In this document: in pieces, positions 22,970-33,730 of the stretch
How the letters are laid out: every line of letters begins with the position of its first letter
Position numbering within the stretch: the first letter of the stretch is position 1
Assembly (NCBI GenBank): GCA_033064195.1
Contig: JARBJD010000437.1
Location: 1 to 51,282 of the forward strand
DNA: 51,282 nucleotides
Source: Blattamonas nauphoetae
Taxonomy: Eukaryota; Preaxostyla; Oxymonadida
Reading direction: 5' to 3'
The notes under the pieces: model-generated
What the model was told of the DNA's origin: nothing
What the model saw: the letters and a program-made list of their open reading frames with translations, nothing else
Databases searched by the model: none
Position numbers and translations under genes: made by a program

Positions 22970-23258
22970 AAAATGGATTGATCAACCCATGAATTTGTGT
23001 TTTGATGAAGACTTCGGTGAATTAGGATATTATTGGAAAACACCATGAGCAAACGGCTTAAGAAGTGATTTTTCATCAAAATTTGTAAAAAACAGTGGAA
23101 AATTTGTGAATAATAACGGAAAACAGGAGGGGTCTGCACCAAGCTAGAATGGGGTCTGCCTCTAGCAATCTGGGGTCTGCGCCTAGTCAAAGGGGGTCTG
23201 TGTCTAGCAATCGGGGGTCTGCCTCTAGCTAAAATGGGGTCTGCCTCTAGACGCTACC
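22970..23258 (-). repeat. Right terminal inverted repeat of M
   Basis: This is the complement of 4640-4928. The outer 25 bp or more are identical, then the CTAGAGGCAGACCCC series varies (CTAGACACAGACCCC, CTAGGCGCAGACCCC). The AT-rich inner part aligns to about 22970. Divergence between the two ends is modest but visible, so M is not brand new. Confidence 0.85.
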
Positions 23259-23267
23259 AATCGTCTG

Positions 23268-24062
23268 CTATCAACTCCTCCCTTCACAACAGCCACAAAA
23301 ATCACCTTTATCTTCGATACTGGTACACATTTTCGTAATGGCGTCGTCCTCTGTAGACTGCTCTCCACAACGTCATTGGACCTCTCAAACAAGTCCATTC
23401 ACGTGAGATTCTTTAATGAATGTCACGGAAAGTCCCATGTTGATGCATCCTTTGGAGAATTGACAAACCTGGTACGGAACAACCTTGGCGAACAAGTTAT
23501 CACTACCATCCCACAATTTATTCAATTCTTAAAGCAACAACAAGCCATGGAACACCTGAGAGCAAATCACACTTTCATTCATTTTCAGCCAGAAACGCCA
23601 GGACCACTCAATTCGCTGGTTTTTCATGGTATTTCTTTTTACCTGAATTACACACGTGATGCGATTCCAATCAAAGCAACAGGCCTTCCAACCGATGATC
23701 CGGATAGATGGGACACAATCATTGAATCATTCCGACTCAAGACACGAAACCATCCTGAAAAGGCGTTTCCAGAAGCAGCTCCACATTTCAGGAGTAGTAC
23801 AAGTGAGCAAACACTAAACCAAATCAAAAATCGTGAAGAATGGATATCTCCGCTCAAAAGAATCCCAAAAAATCGTTCCAAAAGCTCAAAAAGGAGACGT
23901 TCTCCATCAACAGATGACGGAGTGACTCAGGAGGAAGAATCTGATCTATCAGAGACAGCAGATTCAGCTGCAGTCAGAAGAAAGGAGACCTGGATTGACG
24001 GACTATACTCCCGACATCCAACTGTTGATAGACGTTGCACACCACGTCGAAGATACGACTGA
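23268..24062 (+). CDS. Transposase of element T, 3' part
   Basis: This is the continuation of the frame cut at 4639. With one copy of the AATCGTCTG duplication removed, the reading passes through FNRL and LSTPPFTTATK without a stop. It carries FIFDTGTHFRN (about 23310), whose Asp is followed 33 residues later by the Glu of FFNECHGKSHVDASFG (about 23410), a D33E arrangement typical of DDE transposases. The HGKSxxD signature also occurs in several eukaryotic transposase families. The tail (about 23860-24060) is basic and then acidic (KNRSKSSKRRR, then EEESDLSE), a possible nuclear targeting or DNA-binding tail. The stop is TGA at 24060-24062. Confidence 0.78.
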   Translation, partial: LSTPPFTTATKITFIFDTGTHFRNGVVLCRLLSTTSLDLSNKSIHVRFFNECHGKSHVDASFGELTNLVRNNLGEQVITTIPQFIQFLKQQQAMEHLRANHTFIHFQPETPGPLNSLVFHGISFYLNYTRDAIPIKATGLPTDDPDRWDTIIESFRLKTRNHPEKAFPEAAPHFRSSTSEQTLNQIKNREEWISPLKRIPKNRSKSSKRRRSPSTDDGVTQEEESDLSETADSAAVRRKETWIDGLYSRHPTVDRRCTPRRRYD

Positions 24063-24226
24063 CGCAAACAGAACTAAGGACGAAAAAAATCGTAATGAAT
24101 CTCCTCCATCTCACTTTAAATCATTTTTTATGCTATTTTTCGAAAAACCAACTTCAGAGAATGACTGTGGAGTGTTTCGTTCCATGTGGACATATCATAG
24201 AAAATCTCCCATGTGAACACTTTTCA

Positions 24227-27200
24227 TCAAACAAGCATGTCTGGGTCTGACAACGCGTCAGGATTCAGTCCTTTCTCCCTCATTTCTGGTGCCATGAACA
24301 CAGCTCTCTTCCCACTCCTCAGTTTCTCAAAGAACGGTTGATAAGCAGGATGGTCTCGAGCGGCCACTTTCGCAGCGAGTGGCTGTGGTTTTGTACGGAC
24401 TTTCAAAGTCGATGAAGGGACTGTTGTTGGGAGGTTGTGGATGGAGGTTGTTGTCTGAGCTTTTGGTTGCGGAGGTGACAGGTTAAGTTTGGTTGGCTGA
24501 TTGGGTTCGGACAGGAATGGTCGAGATGAGGTTCTGTCAGTCTCTGTGAGATCTGTTGGTGTCTGTGTGAGTATCTCATCTCTGCTTTCCTCTTCATCAT
24601 CTTGAGATGGTAGTGTGTCCTCAACGGTCGTCGTGTAGAAATAGTGCTCTTCCAGATCTGTCGAGAGCATGTCAATTCGGATCGACGTCCCTGGTCCAGC
24701 GAGAGAAAACTGAAAGATAAGACACAAATAATGAAGATGGGAGAATCAGGAGGAAAAAACCCCGAACATCGGCGTCTGTGCAAAATCCTGGACATCGCTA
24801 TTGCCGATCTCCCCGTTCACAAGGAAGAAAGAGTAGTCTGACGTTGATCGTGTGTTCACTGCCAACACCACTTGGTCACCAACTTGGAGTGGACGGTGAC
24901 AGGGCTTTAACTTTTCTTTCCCATCCAAGTGGTGGATCATTCCATCAATTGAACAGAGAGCGAACGAATCTGAAGAGAGAGAGCAAAGGTACAAGAGAAG
25001 ACAAGTGGCGAGAATGCCGAGATTAGTAGAGACGTACGCTGATTCCTAAATCCAAGTCCTTTTGGGCTTTCTGGAAGATAGCGAAAGCTTCTCAGGCAGC
25101 CAATCATCACCACTCCACACGAACCTGAACAGAATCACACAATGATGAGCACACTTTCAGTTTGAGGAAGGGCGAGGATCGTGATGGTGATACCTGCGAA
25201 CATCTCCTGAATTCTTCCAGCCAACATCACTGTGCTGAATGGGGAGTTGACCCCGTTGCAGCCGAAGGCCGTGCGAGTGATCACATTTCCCTCAACGTGG
25301 AAGTGTTCCGGATTTTTGGTGACGAGAGCGGGCAAGAATTCATCTGGTTCTCTCCGAATCGGGTCGAACTGCTTGGAAATGCGTTTCTGAAGCGACTCTT
25401 CGGTGATAGTCCAAAGAATCTCTTCCATCTTCTCTGTGAGAGGAGTCGCTTGGGTGGAGTGGACGATGCTGGCGATTTGGACAGAGGTTCCAATCACATT
25501 AGCAGTGAACTGAACATGCGAGAAACGAAACAAAAATGGACGAACACCTAGTCTCACTGATTCTGGAATCCCACTCACAAAATAATGCAGAACCTTTCCG
25601 TTTATGAAGAATTGGACAGTGCGAGGAATCGAATCCATATTCACTTCCATCACAACTCGATTCCTGGGGGAGAGAGAATCAGTCCAATTTTCAGTCTGAT
25701 TTGTTGGAGTGAAAAGATGGAGATGTCCACTTGTCGAGAGACTCATGGAATCTGAGAATGAAGAATGAGAAGGGATGGTGATCATCGAAGTGAACAGAAA
25801 ACCTTTAAGATTCCGCCCCAAAACGTGTCCAAGGCGTGGAACAGCAATAGAAGACTCGACAAGACCGAAATTGATGAAGCCCTCCTGCCCTGCAGAGAAT
25901 GATGAGAGAGAAGTGACAAACCAAGTGACTCAGCAACCATAAGTACAACGAAAGTGACAGAAACAACGCCCTTCGTGATGGGCTCGGAAAGCAGAACAGT
26001 GCTCGGTCTGGTACTGCCCTTCGCGTCTGTTCCTTTCTCCGTCCGAAGAAGAATGTTGTTTCGAACGGCAAAGTGTGACTTGTGTGTGAAGAGCAGTTCA
26101 GGCAGCTTCATCGATGGTAACTGTTTGCTCTTCCTTTCGGCATCTGCTTCATCGCCTTCGTTGTCACCGTCAATTGCGAACTGATCGTTCTCTTCAGTAG
26201 CGAAGACTTCATCCGCAACTTCTTTTCCATCTTCATTTTTTGAATTGTCATCGGTTTCGTTGAGATCATCTTCTGATGGTTGAATGTCGGGCTTATCGCT
26301 CTCTTCACCTCTCAAGTGCTCTTCACTTACGTTGTCATCGATGCTTTCTTTGATCATCGACTCTTTCTCCTCCATTTCTTCTGATTCAGATGTTCGACCT
26401 GCTTCATTTTCATCGGGAATCTCCACCATTTCTGTTGAATGGTTTGGTTCGGCAGTTGGCCATTCAATCTCCTTCATTTGATTAATGAAGGGACTTCCGC
26501 TGTGGAGATTGGTGATTCTGTCAAATCGAACTTGCATTCCTTGGCCCTTTGTTGAGAACTGAGAAGGAGAGGGAGAGAAAAGTGAATGTGGATGAACGAG
26601 GAGAAACATGGAGAAGAGTTGAGATGAGAGAGTGAAATGGAGGGACAGCACACCCCCACTCTAACGGATTCAGGTAGATCAACAATAACAGCATTTGCTG
26701 ATTTCTTATTGATGAAGAACTGGGCAGTGCGAGGATTCGAGTCCATGTTGATTTCGATCACGAAAGTCGGATTTCTGCATATATTCAAGGATAAACTGCT
26801 CTGAACCGGTCCCTCTGGTGTCAAGAAATGTAGTTCACCCTTCGAAGAGAGTGCAATCGAATCTGAGTTTGTGAGAGGATGAAAAAGAAAGAACGAGAAG
26901 GTGGGAAGGGTGACAGGACAAAAAATGATCTCAACTGAGATGACCGAGACACACTTTTGATTTCTCCGAGTGGATGTCCTTCTTCTGGAAGTGGGTCATT
27001 TGCATCGGTCAGACCCAAGAAACAAAGGCCATTCTGATATTTTCTTGAAAGACAAGTGCACGAGAAGGCCACAATTCCATCTGTAAAGGGTGCAGCGATG
27101 AAGAAGGAGCTCCAGATGGATTTGATGCGTCCATCTTGCTCTTTTGTGGCCAGACCAGTCGATGCAATTCGATTATGTTCCACTCTGAAGTGGGAAGGAT

Positions 27201-28481
27201 TGGCGAAGATGAAGGAAGGCATCTGTGTGTTGACAGTCAGAACATCGTCTCTTCACGTAGTTTCTGCTTCTCCATCTCTAGTTCCATCGTCCTCTCCTTC
27301 ACTTTCGCATCACTTGACAATTGTTTGATCTCATTCACTCGAGTCACAAGCTGAATGTCCTTCATTTCCGTCAGAGGCGTTTCTGGGCCAAGCATTCGCT
27401 CCAAAAGACAGCCTTCCAAAAGAGCCGCTGTTGTTGCTCGGAGCGCCACATTCTGAGAGAATCAGTTCAGATGAGTCAAACGATGAAAGATTGGTTTGTG
27501 AAAAGAGAGTGATGGAGACAAACAGGTTCCAACATCTTCAGAAGAACTTCTCGGACACATGGAGGAATCGTGATTGGGATTCGAGATTCGCTGAACTGGC
27601 CCAGCGCGAGACACAGCTGTGGGAGTGTCATTCCTTCAAATAGTGATCTCCCAGTCACCATCCGAAACGCCAGAACTCCAAGCGACCAAACATCACTCGC
27701 TGGAGTGGCCAATCCCTTGCTGTCCATCACTCGCTCGGGTGAGTTGTATTCGAGTGTCCCCATTTCTCCAATTGTGGTGTTCTGATGGGTAAGCGGTACT
27801 GAACCACCAAGATCGCCTGTAGTCAGAAACATGACATTTGAAAGGAATTAAATGAAACAAACACAGAAATGCCCGATTATTCACGCGGAGCAGAACATTC
27901 TCCGGCTTCAGATCTCCATGAGCTGTCGATCCCGATGGGTGAGTGTGCATCCACAAAAGGCCTTCGCAAATGTCAACCAGAATCATCACTGTCAACTGAA
28001 AACACATTCATAACAATGCAATAATCCAAACACATAGAATTCAATCATAAATCAAAGAATGAGAACATATGATGAGACAAACAGGAAGAGGGATCAATTC
28101 GCTTCGTTTCTCATATTCCAAGATCAGATCTTTCAGACATTGACACCCAAGCTCCATCACAATCGCGTGGTGTCCTCCCATGTCAATCGATTCATGAAGA
28201 CGCACAATCCGAGGATGAGCAAAGCGGGTCAACATCTCCACTTCACGACTCACTCGTTCCTTGTCCCCTTCTTTCAGCATCGGTAGCACCTTCACCGCAT
28301 ATTGAATCCCACTCCGTTCATGCAACACTTTCAGAACTTGTCCAAAGGCACCGTTACTGAGACATTCTGGCTTTGTGTCTAAAGCACAAAGAAGAATGTA
28401 ATGAAACAAGAAAATATGCGGAAAGCAATCAAGAAAGGACAGACATCCACTAGGGGTGAAATCGTCGAATTTTGACGTCAT
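24227..28481 (-). CDS. Protein kinase with SPRY-type repeats and a CCDC53-like C-terminal motif
   Basis: Minus-strand exons can be fixed by frame: 28481-28451 (ATG), 28378-28083, 27995-27863, 27816-27524, and from 27452, with GT-AG introns of 72, 87, 46 and 71 nt. The kinase N-lobe has LSNGAFGQVLKV (glycine loop) and YAVKVLP (catalytic Lys). The C-lobe has HGDLKPENVLL, where HRD reads HGD, CDLGGS for DFG, GTLEYNSPE for APE, and SDVWSLGVL. So it is near canonical, with Asp, Lys and Asn present and probably active. A charged coiled coil follows (27450-27245). Two or three SPRY/B30.2-like units come next (MDSNPRTAQFFIN at about 26740, MDSIPRTVQFFINGK at about 25600), separated by an acidic linker (26450-26150). 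The C terminus YQPFFEKLRSG... GLNPDAL (about 24330-24250) resembles the WASH-complex CCDC53 tail. The exon join near 27240 is unresolved. Confidence 0.75.
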
Positions 28482-28819
28482 TGACGAAGATCGATCGTTT
28501 CAGAACCCATACTTCTATTTTTTCCACAAGCGACAACAGAATGGGCTGTTCACAAGCAAAATACTACCGGGTTACTGAAGGTATGTTCCACCTCTGGTTG
28601 CAGCTTTGCTCCTAGGATCTAGCACTTCATCAAACCCCAACCTCGTCTAGTCGAAGGAATGGCTTCATTCCACGAAAATATGAGCAAGTAATGGAGCCCT
28701 TCACCCGATTCAATTTCTGTATTACGTGATTCGTCAATCAAATGTGGCTTTAAATGAATGATTGGGCACTTTAAAAATATGAAACACATTAATCACATTT
28801 CAATGGTTGCAATTCTGAC

Positions 28820-31800
28820 TCAGCCCATAGGCATTTGCCGATACGGATTCGGAGGACCGTATGGACCGTGATAATAGGGGAACTGAGAAGGAGGACCATC
28901 GAATGGAGTAGGAAGATGATTTGGTGGTTGGTGAGCTGGGTTCCCAAACACCCCAAATGGAGGGTTGAATCTGAGAAATGGAAAACCACCGAACACAAAC
29001 ACATTGGGCATCGTTCGATCGTCAGGGTGTTGGGTGTTTGCTCCTCTCCACTTGTTAAGAACTTCCATCGAGAACGAGTCAAGAGCAACGTCGCTTCGGT
29101 CTTCCATCCCTTCTGAACACAGAGCGAGCACAAAAAGCTTCAGTTGTGGGTTCGACTGATTCGTGGACAGTCTGAAGATATCCCAGAAGCTGGAATGACA
29201 AATCAGTGATGATGGGATGGTGTCTAGACGAACAAGAGCGATGGAGAGGATGGAGAGAAGAGAGGAGAGAGGAGGGGTGGAGAGAGAGGATGGATGTGGT
29301 GTGTGGATGAGAGACAGAACGAGAGAGAGGAAGATGTCCAGGAGTTGCGAGTCTTCGTCCTGTGCGGAACGAATCTCAACTCTGTCTGCCGACGAAGGCA
29401 CGACAATTGTGAGACATCGAGTGAGGAAGGGAGCGAGTGGAAGGAGTGTGGACGCAGGTATGTCAGGCGAGGTGCCTGGAAAGATTCTTGTGCAAAGAGA
29501 GAGGAAGAGCTGTTGGGATGTTGTGTGTCTGACCTTCTGTGTGAGACTAATTCCAAACGAAGCATCAGATTTCAGAGTTCGTGAGGTGGTTGCTCTTCTC
29601 CCCTCCAAAATGAGACAGACAATCTTCGCTGTTTCCGTTGTGATGTCAGAAACCAGAGTCTCATTCAGTCCCGGAAGAAGTTGGGTGAGATTCTGTGGAG
29701 AGTCGAGTCTGGCAGAGAGAAGGATGGAGGAGACGATGGACGGGAGTGGTTGTTGGGTGACGGATGATTCGTGAATGCCTCGGAAAGGAGCAGTGGATCT
29801 GCTGATCGAGAAAGGCGTTGGGGTGTTTCGGGTTCGCTCTTCGATTTGCTGAAGAACCACCAGGATCGAGCGAAGAAGAGAGAGATCGGTTGTCACTGCC
29901 AGCGACACCAGCGAGTCGATCACTGGCGTTGGGTCGAATGACTTGAAGTTCATCAGAAACCGCAACACTTCCAAACACGAATCAACAATCGGCGATGTCA
30001 CCTCATCCTTCCCCACAGCACATCCCTCCTCCACTCCTTCCCGACGATGAGGAGCGATCGCTCGAAGAGTGTTGATGACGAGATCCCAAAGTGCTTGTCT
30101 TTGGTTGACAGTCAACCACTTTTCCGAGAATGATGAAAACAAGTAAATATGGACAGCGTCTGCAATGTGAATCAGCGCTGCTGCGACTAGCAGAAGATTG
30201 TTGAGATGACCTGCCAACTCGACAACGCGATCGAAGGCGTTGAGATTTGTATCGAGATGGAAATTGATGAGTTGAACGGAGCGGATTATGTGAACAGACA
30301 AGATGAGAAGTGCTTGTGTGTCGTTCTCCGCGTTCATCAGTTCATTTGTGATTTCTGGAAGTTCGCTCGAAACAACAACCGTCTGTATCAGAAGCTTCCA
30401 TCTTTTCTCGCCCTCAGCTGTTCTCAAATTGTCGGTGATTGACTTCTCGAATTGTGATGCTCGTGGAGTTGGTCTTCCGAAGGAGTGAGTAACGAGCCCG
30501 GAGGAGGAACACATGGGACCAGCTCGATAGACGAGCTCAGCCACTTTTCTCATTTCGGTGAGGAGAGCGATGGGAGTGTTGTAGGAATTCACTGTCGTCA
30601 TCTCCACCAAACACTCCACCTGTTGTGTCAAAGTGTGGGGGTCGAACAGGGCCTTTGATCGTGTCCATGTGTTGAACGACGACAGAAACTGGGTTTGGGA
30701 TTCTGGTCCAAGAAATGGGAAGAGATGAATCAAGATGGTTTCTCTTTTTTCCGTGTCAGCTTCACATAAATCCTGTCCCCAATCAAGAAGGCTGAAGGCG
30801 AGGTTGATTTCGATGTCGGCCAGTGCTATCAGGGCAGTGAGTGCAGATGGTTGGCTGCTGTCGTTCCACACACTTGGCTGTTCTGACAATCGACACAGCT
30901 CGGGAGAGAAGAAGGGGAAGGAGTGAGGGAGTGTTGTGGTCGAGTGAAGGGCGTTCACAAGACAACTTGCGAATGGAATCCCAAGCATGAGTGCTAAGTC
31001 AAGGGAGTCGAATGGTTCTGAACAGGTTAGTCTTGACATCAATGCAGCACAACAACGTGCTTCGGCACAAATCGATTGGGTACCAGTTCGAATGTGATTG
31101 GTTTTTCCAGTCTCGTGAGATTGTCTCGAAGTGAATGCATCGCTGATAGGGAATGTCGATGGAGTGGTGAAGAGGAGTGCCTCGGTGTGAGGTGTGGACA
31201 GGCCAAACTGGTTTGAGAAGACTGACACAGCAGCTGTCGACAGCTCGTCGTGAGTGCTCGCAGCGGAGAGAACGAGGAGAGGGAGAAGAAAGTGCGGGAT
31301 TGAGTTGAAGGCATCGCGGGGCAGCGTTTGATCCATCTTCACTTCTGCCATTGTCTTGAGTAGCACAACCCAATTCTGAGTTGCGCGACCAAAGTCCAGA
31401 CAGTGCGGTTCAGACGGCGAGTCAGACACCACGCGAACTGAACTCACTGCTGTCGAAATGGCGATGTCCAAAACGTGTCGAGCGTGTGTTTCGAAGAGGC
31501 GGCGGAAGAAGGCAGGGTTTGTGCTGGCCATGCGGATGAACGAGCTGGCAGGGTCGGTGAACGAGCGAGGGGAGAGGAGGGAGCAGAGAGGGAATGTTGG
31601 GTCGAGGAGTGGCTCACTGAGTTTGGCGAAGAGAGGAGAGGAAGACTGGCTGAGTGTGGAGATCAGGTTCAGGTGTCGATCGTGCTGGAAGGGAATGTCG
31701 GAGGGAGAAGAGGAGAGATCGACTGTTTCGAGAAACGAGTCGATGAGGTAGGGATGGGCTGAGAAAGAGACGAAAGATTGAAAAAAAGGAAGACTGACAC

Positions 31801-31851
31801 ACTGTTCAAAAATGTGGCAGTGTGTTGGAAGCATTGAGACAGAAGATTCAT
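28820..31851 (-). CDS. Large armadillo/HEAT-like helical protein, about 995 aa
   Basis: One frame is open from 31758 to the TGA at 28820. A GT-AG intron (31802-31759, 44 nt) joins it to the upstream frame containing ATG at 31851 (MNLLSQCFQHTATFLN). The two parts total 2,988 nt, an exact number of codons. The protein is Leu/Ser-rich and helical throughout with no catalytic motif, and looks like an armadillo/HEAT-type scaffold. The last 60 residues are Pro/Phe/Gly-rich (GVFGNPAHQPPNH, YYHGPYGPPNPYRQMPMG), a flexible tail. I do not recognise an orthologue. The true start may lie further upstream, where a MITE (31948-32806) now sits. In the unspliced frame, codons upstream of 31947 come from the MITE and should not be counted as protein. 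Confidence 0.6.
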
Positions 31852-31947
31852 GGGACGATTTCCACTCTGACTTCCTTCGTACAAAGTCAGATTTTTGACG
31901 TGACCAATTGGGAGAATATTGTTGAAATGTGCCACGCGTCACCAAAT

Positions 31948-32806
31948 GGGTGATTCTAAATGAATTGTTACCCGCGTATTTTCTTCTGTCATATGAGCAG
32001 AAACTCAATACAATTTTCAGAGCGCTCATATTCTCCTTCATTCGACATGATTAAGGTGTTTTCCATTTTTCTGACTCTTCATCCAATCTTTTCCGTCTGA
32101 TTTCTTCTTTCAGCGATCCTTCTTCGCTCAAACTAACACGTTCCCCCAAAATTGTGCAAGTACCTCGTTCTAACACATCATTTGAAGCTGACCTCCATCG
32201 TTTGAACAGTGTATATATTCTCATCTTCGCTTTCCAAGTCCGTTTTATTTCAACTCAGATCTATCAATGACACTTGACATCTCTATGTTTTATTGTGATT
32301 TCGAGTTTTTTCATCTCTTTTCCTTCAGCTGTATCATTCAGATCTGGTAGTCTCGTTCTTCTCTTCTCACAGTGAACTTGCGTTTTCTGATCTGCCTCCC
32401 TCCTCTGTAGCAAACCATTAAAAGTGTCGTTCCTTCATTTCCACGTCACAAACACGCCATTCTGACACACACCAGAAATTTCATAGAGATCTTTTATGTT
32501 TGAAGTGAGATATCCAAAATAAGCTTTTCACGGTTTTTTGGATGATATATGTTTTCAATTCGCATTTCTCTCACAAATCCGTTTTTTTATGTCGTTTACC
32601 ACCACCTCTTTGATTTCTGAAACGTTGTGAAGAAAAAAAAGTGATAAAATGTCCAGATCCTATAAGAGCTCAATCGAACGCGATCAAAGCAAAATCTACA
32701 AAATTTAGCACTTTTCAGTCCTGAAAGCAGATGAATGCAAATTGTGCAATTTTTAATTTTTTGTAACGCACCATAGTGTAAAGTAACATTTCATTTAGAA
32801 TCACCC
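31948..32806. mobile_element. 860-bp MITE family, copy 1
   Basis: The ends GGGTGATTCTAAATGAA and its near-complement TTCATTTAGAATCACCC are flanked by AAAT (31944-31947, 32807-32810). At 859 bp it is colinear with copy 2 (35192-36051) and, inverted, copy 3 (37605-38462). It is non-coding. It lies about 100 bp upstream of the armadillo-like gene's candidate ATG and may have displaced its 5' region. Confidence 0.9.
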
Positions 32807-32810
32807 AAAT

Positions 32811-33241
32811 TGCACAGACGAAGAAATTCTCCAAAATAATCAACTTTTTTCGTCTATCATCTCGCAATACATCATTTCTGAACTTTTTTCATTTTCAAAA
32901 AAACATAGAAGTTGTCTCGATCAACTCAGAAATTTCACGTTTTTTCCATTTTTCTCTTTAATGGACGATTTATTTCCATAATCTCACATAGAGACCTCTT
33001 TTTTTGTTGTTTTCCATCCTTTCACTGTTTTAGAAGTTGTTTTGCAAAAAAAACTGTGCAAAAAGGTGTTGATCTTAAAAAGGCCATTTCAAGCTCGATC
33101 ATGCTTGAAATCCAAAAATTCACCTGTATCCTTCCTATTGAACACTTGAACGATAAATAGGCCAATTTTCATTTTTTGTGACACACCATACTGTGATGGC
33201 ACAATTGAAAATTATTCTCCCAATTAATGCAGCGATCCTCT
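32811..33241. other. AT-rich spacer with a possible decayed MITE relative
   Basis: There is no convincing gene. The words ATTTTTTGTGACACACCATACTG and neighbouring T-rich runs (about 33165-33195) resemble the interior edge of the 860-bp MITE (TTTTTTGTAACGCACCATAGTG at 32758), suggesting an older, decayed copy, but I find no ends. Confidence 0.35.
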
Positions 33242-33730
33242 TCACTGGATCCTGAAAGAACTGTAACAACAATGAAAACTCAAACATGTTCTTTTTTTTG
33301 AGATTTCGACGATCTTTTGAAGGTCACGATAATCGTAGTCCATCTCGGGATGTTCAGTTTGAATTCGCGAGATAGATTCCGAAAAGGCGGGGAAATTGGT
33401 GACGATAGTTTCATACACCGCATCACCAATTCCAAGGATGGAACAGGCCATCATTTCATTGCACAGAATGTCCATAAACGCCGAAAAAGAGGATCGACAT
33501 TTTGGGTGGTCGTTTTCGAGATATGGGAGAGGATTGCATAGAAAATTGCGGAAAAGGGATGAAAGGTCTTCTGAGAGAAATTCAATCGAGACCAGAGGGC
33601 ATATTTCAGAGAGTTGGGCAAGATGAACGAGACTATGATTATTGGTCTGATTCGGCTGGATCTTTTTGAGAATGGAATGAAAAAGTCCCGAAGTGTGGAA
33701 GAGAATGAGCACGTCTTCATCAGATGACAC
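33242..33730 (-). CDS. Exon of an armadillo-like protein, fragment
   Basis: The minus-strand frame SSDEDVLILFHTSGLF... runs to about 33303, where a second GT-AG intron may begin. It is preceded by a good acceptor (TTGTTGATTGTTTCAG at about 33731-33746). The sequence is helical and Leu/Ser-rich (LAQLSEICPLVSIEFLSEDLSSLFRNFL), like the gene at 28820-31851 and the fragment at 33939. It could be an upstream exon of the 28820 gene separated from it by the MITE zone, or a separate remnant. No catalytic motif is seen. Confidence 0.45.
   Translation of the reverse strand: MSSDEDVLILFHTSGLFHSILKKIQPNQTNNHSLVHLAQLSEICPLVSIEFLSEDLSSLFRNFLCNPLPYLENDHPKCRSSFSAFMDILCNEMMACSILGIGDAVYETIVTNFPAFSESISRIQTEHPEMDYDYRDLQKIVEISKKRTCLSFHCCYSSFRIQ

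Larger units (their letters stand above)
4640..23258. mobile_element. Element M: 18.6-kb cargo transposon with long inverted ends and 9-bp duplication (MULE-like)
   Basis: M begins GGTAGCGTCTAGAGG and ends with the exact complement CCTCTAGACGCTACC. The directly repeated AATCGTCTG at 4631-4639 and 23259-23267 is the target duplication. The duplication splits a transposase codon series that becomes continuous when M and one copy are removed, which shows M is a single insertion. A 9-bp duplication with long inverted ends is typical of Mutator-like elements. No Mutator transposase is visible, so M looks non-autonomous. Without element A it is 7,481 bp: inverted ends, a DOCK-like gene fragment and a beta-helix gene. 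This resembles gene-carrying Pack-MULEs, but with larger cargo. Confidence 0.88.
3433..24210 (+). mobile_element. DNA transposon T, 4-bp target duplication, interrupted by element M
   Basis: The ends are inverted repeats of about 24 bp: GGGAGATTTTTTATGATG at 3433 and its near-complement ending AAAATCTCCC at 24210. Both are flanked by ATGT (3429-3432 and 24211-24214). Without the 18,619-bp insert M and one 9-bp duplication the element is 2,150 bp and is almost filled by one transposase gene. Superfamilies with 4-bp duplications include Sola, Ginger and some Academ; I cannot assign one. It sits only 12 bp past the stop codon of the minus-strand kinase gene at 24227. It is the oldest layer of the nest because every other element in 4640-23258 lies inside it. 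Confidence 0.85.

Noticed and set aside
28541-28650. Two-exon plus-strand microgene starting MGCSQAKYY (possible acylation signal)
   Set aside because: It has only 28 codons and a 23-nt intron, shorter than any intron I could verify here, and no supporting signal. It could be chance between two genes.
31852-32041. Extension of the armadillo-like frame upstream through ENMSALK and RRKYAGNNSF
   Set aside because: These residues are encoded by the end of an 860-bp MITE and recur at copy 3 (about 38380-38460), so they are not part of the protein.
33165-33240. Fourth copy of the 860-bp MITE
   Set aside because: Only a short similarity to the inner edge is visible and no ends or duplication were found.
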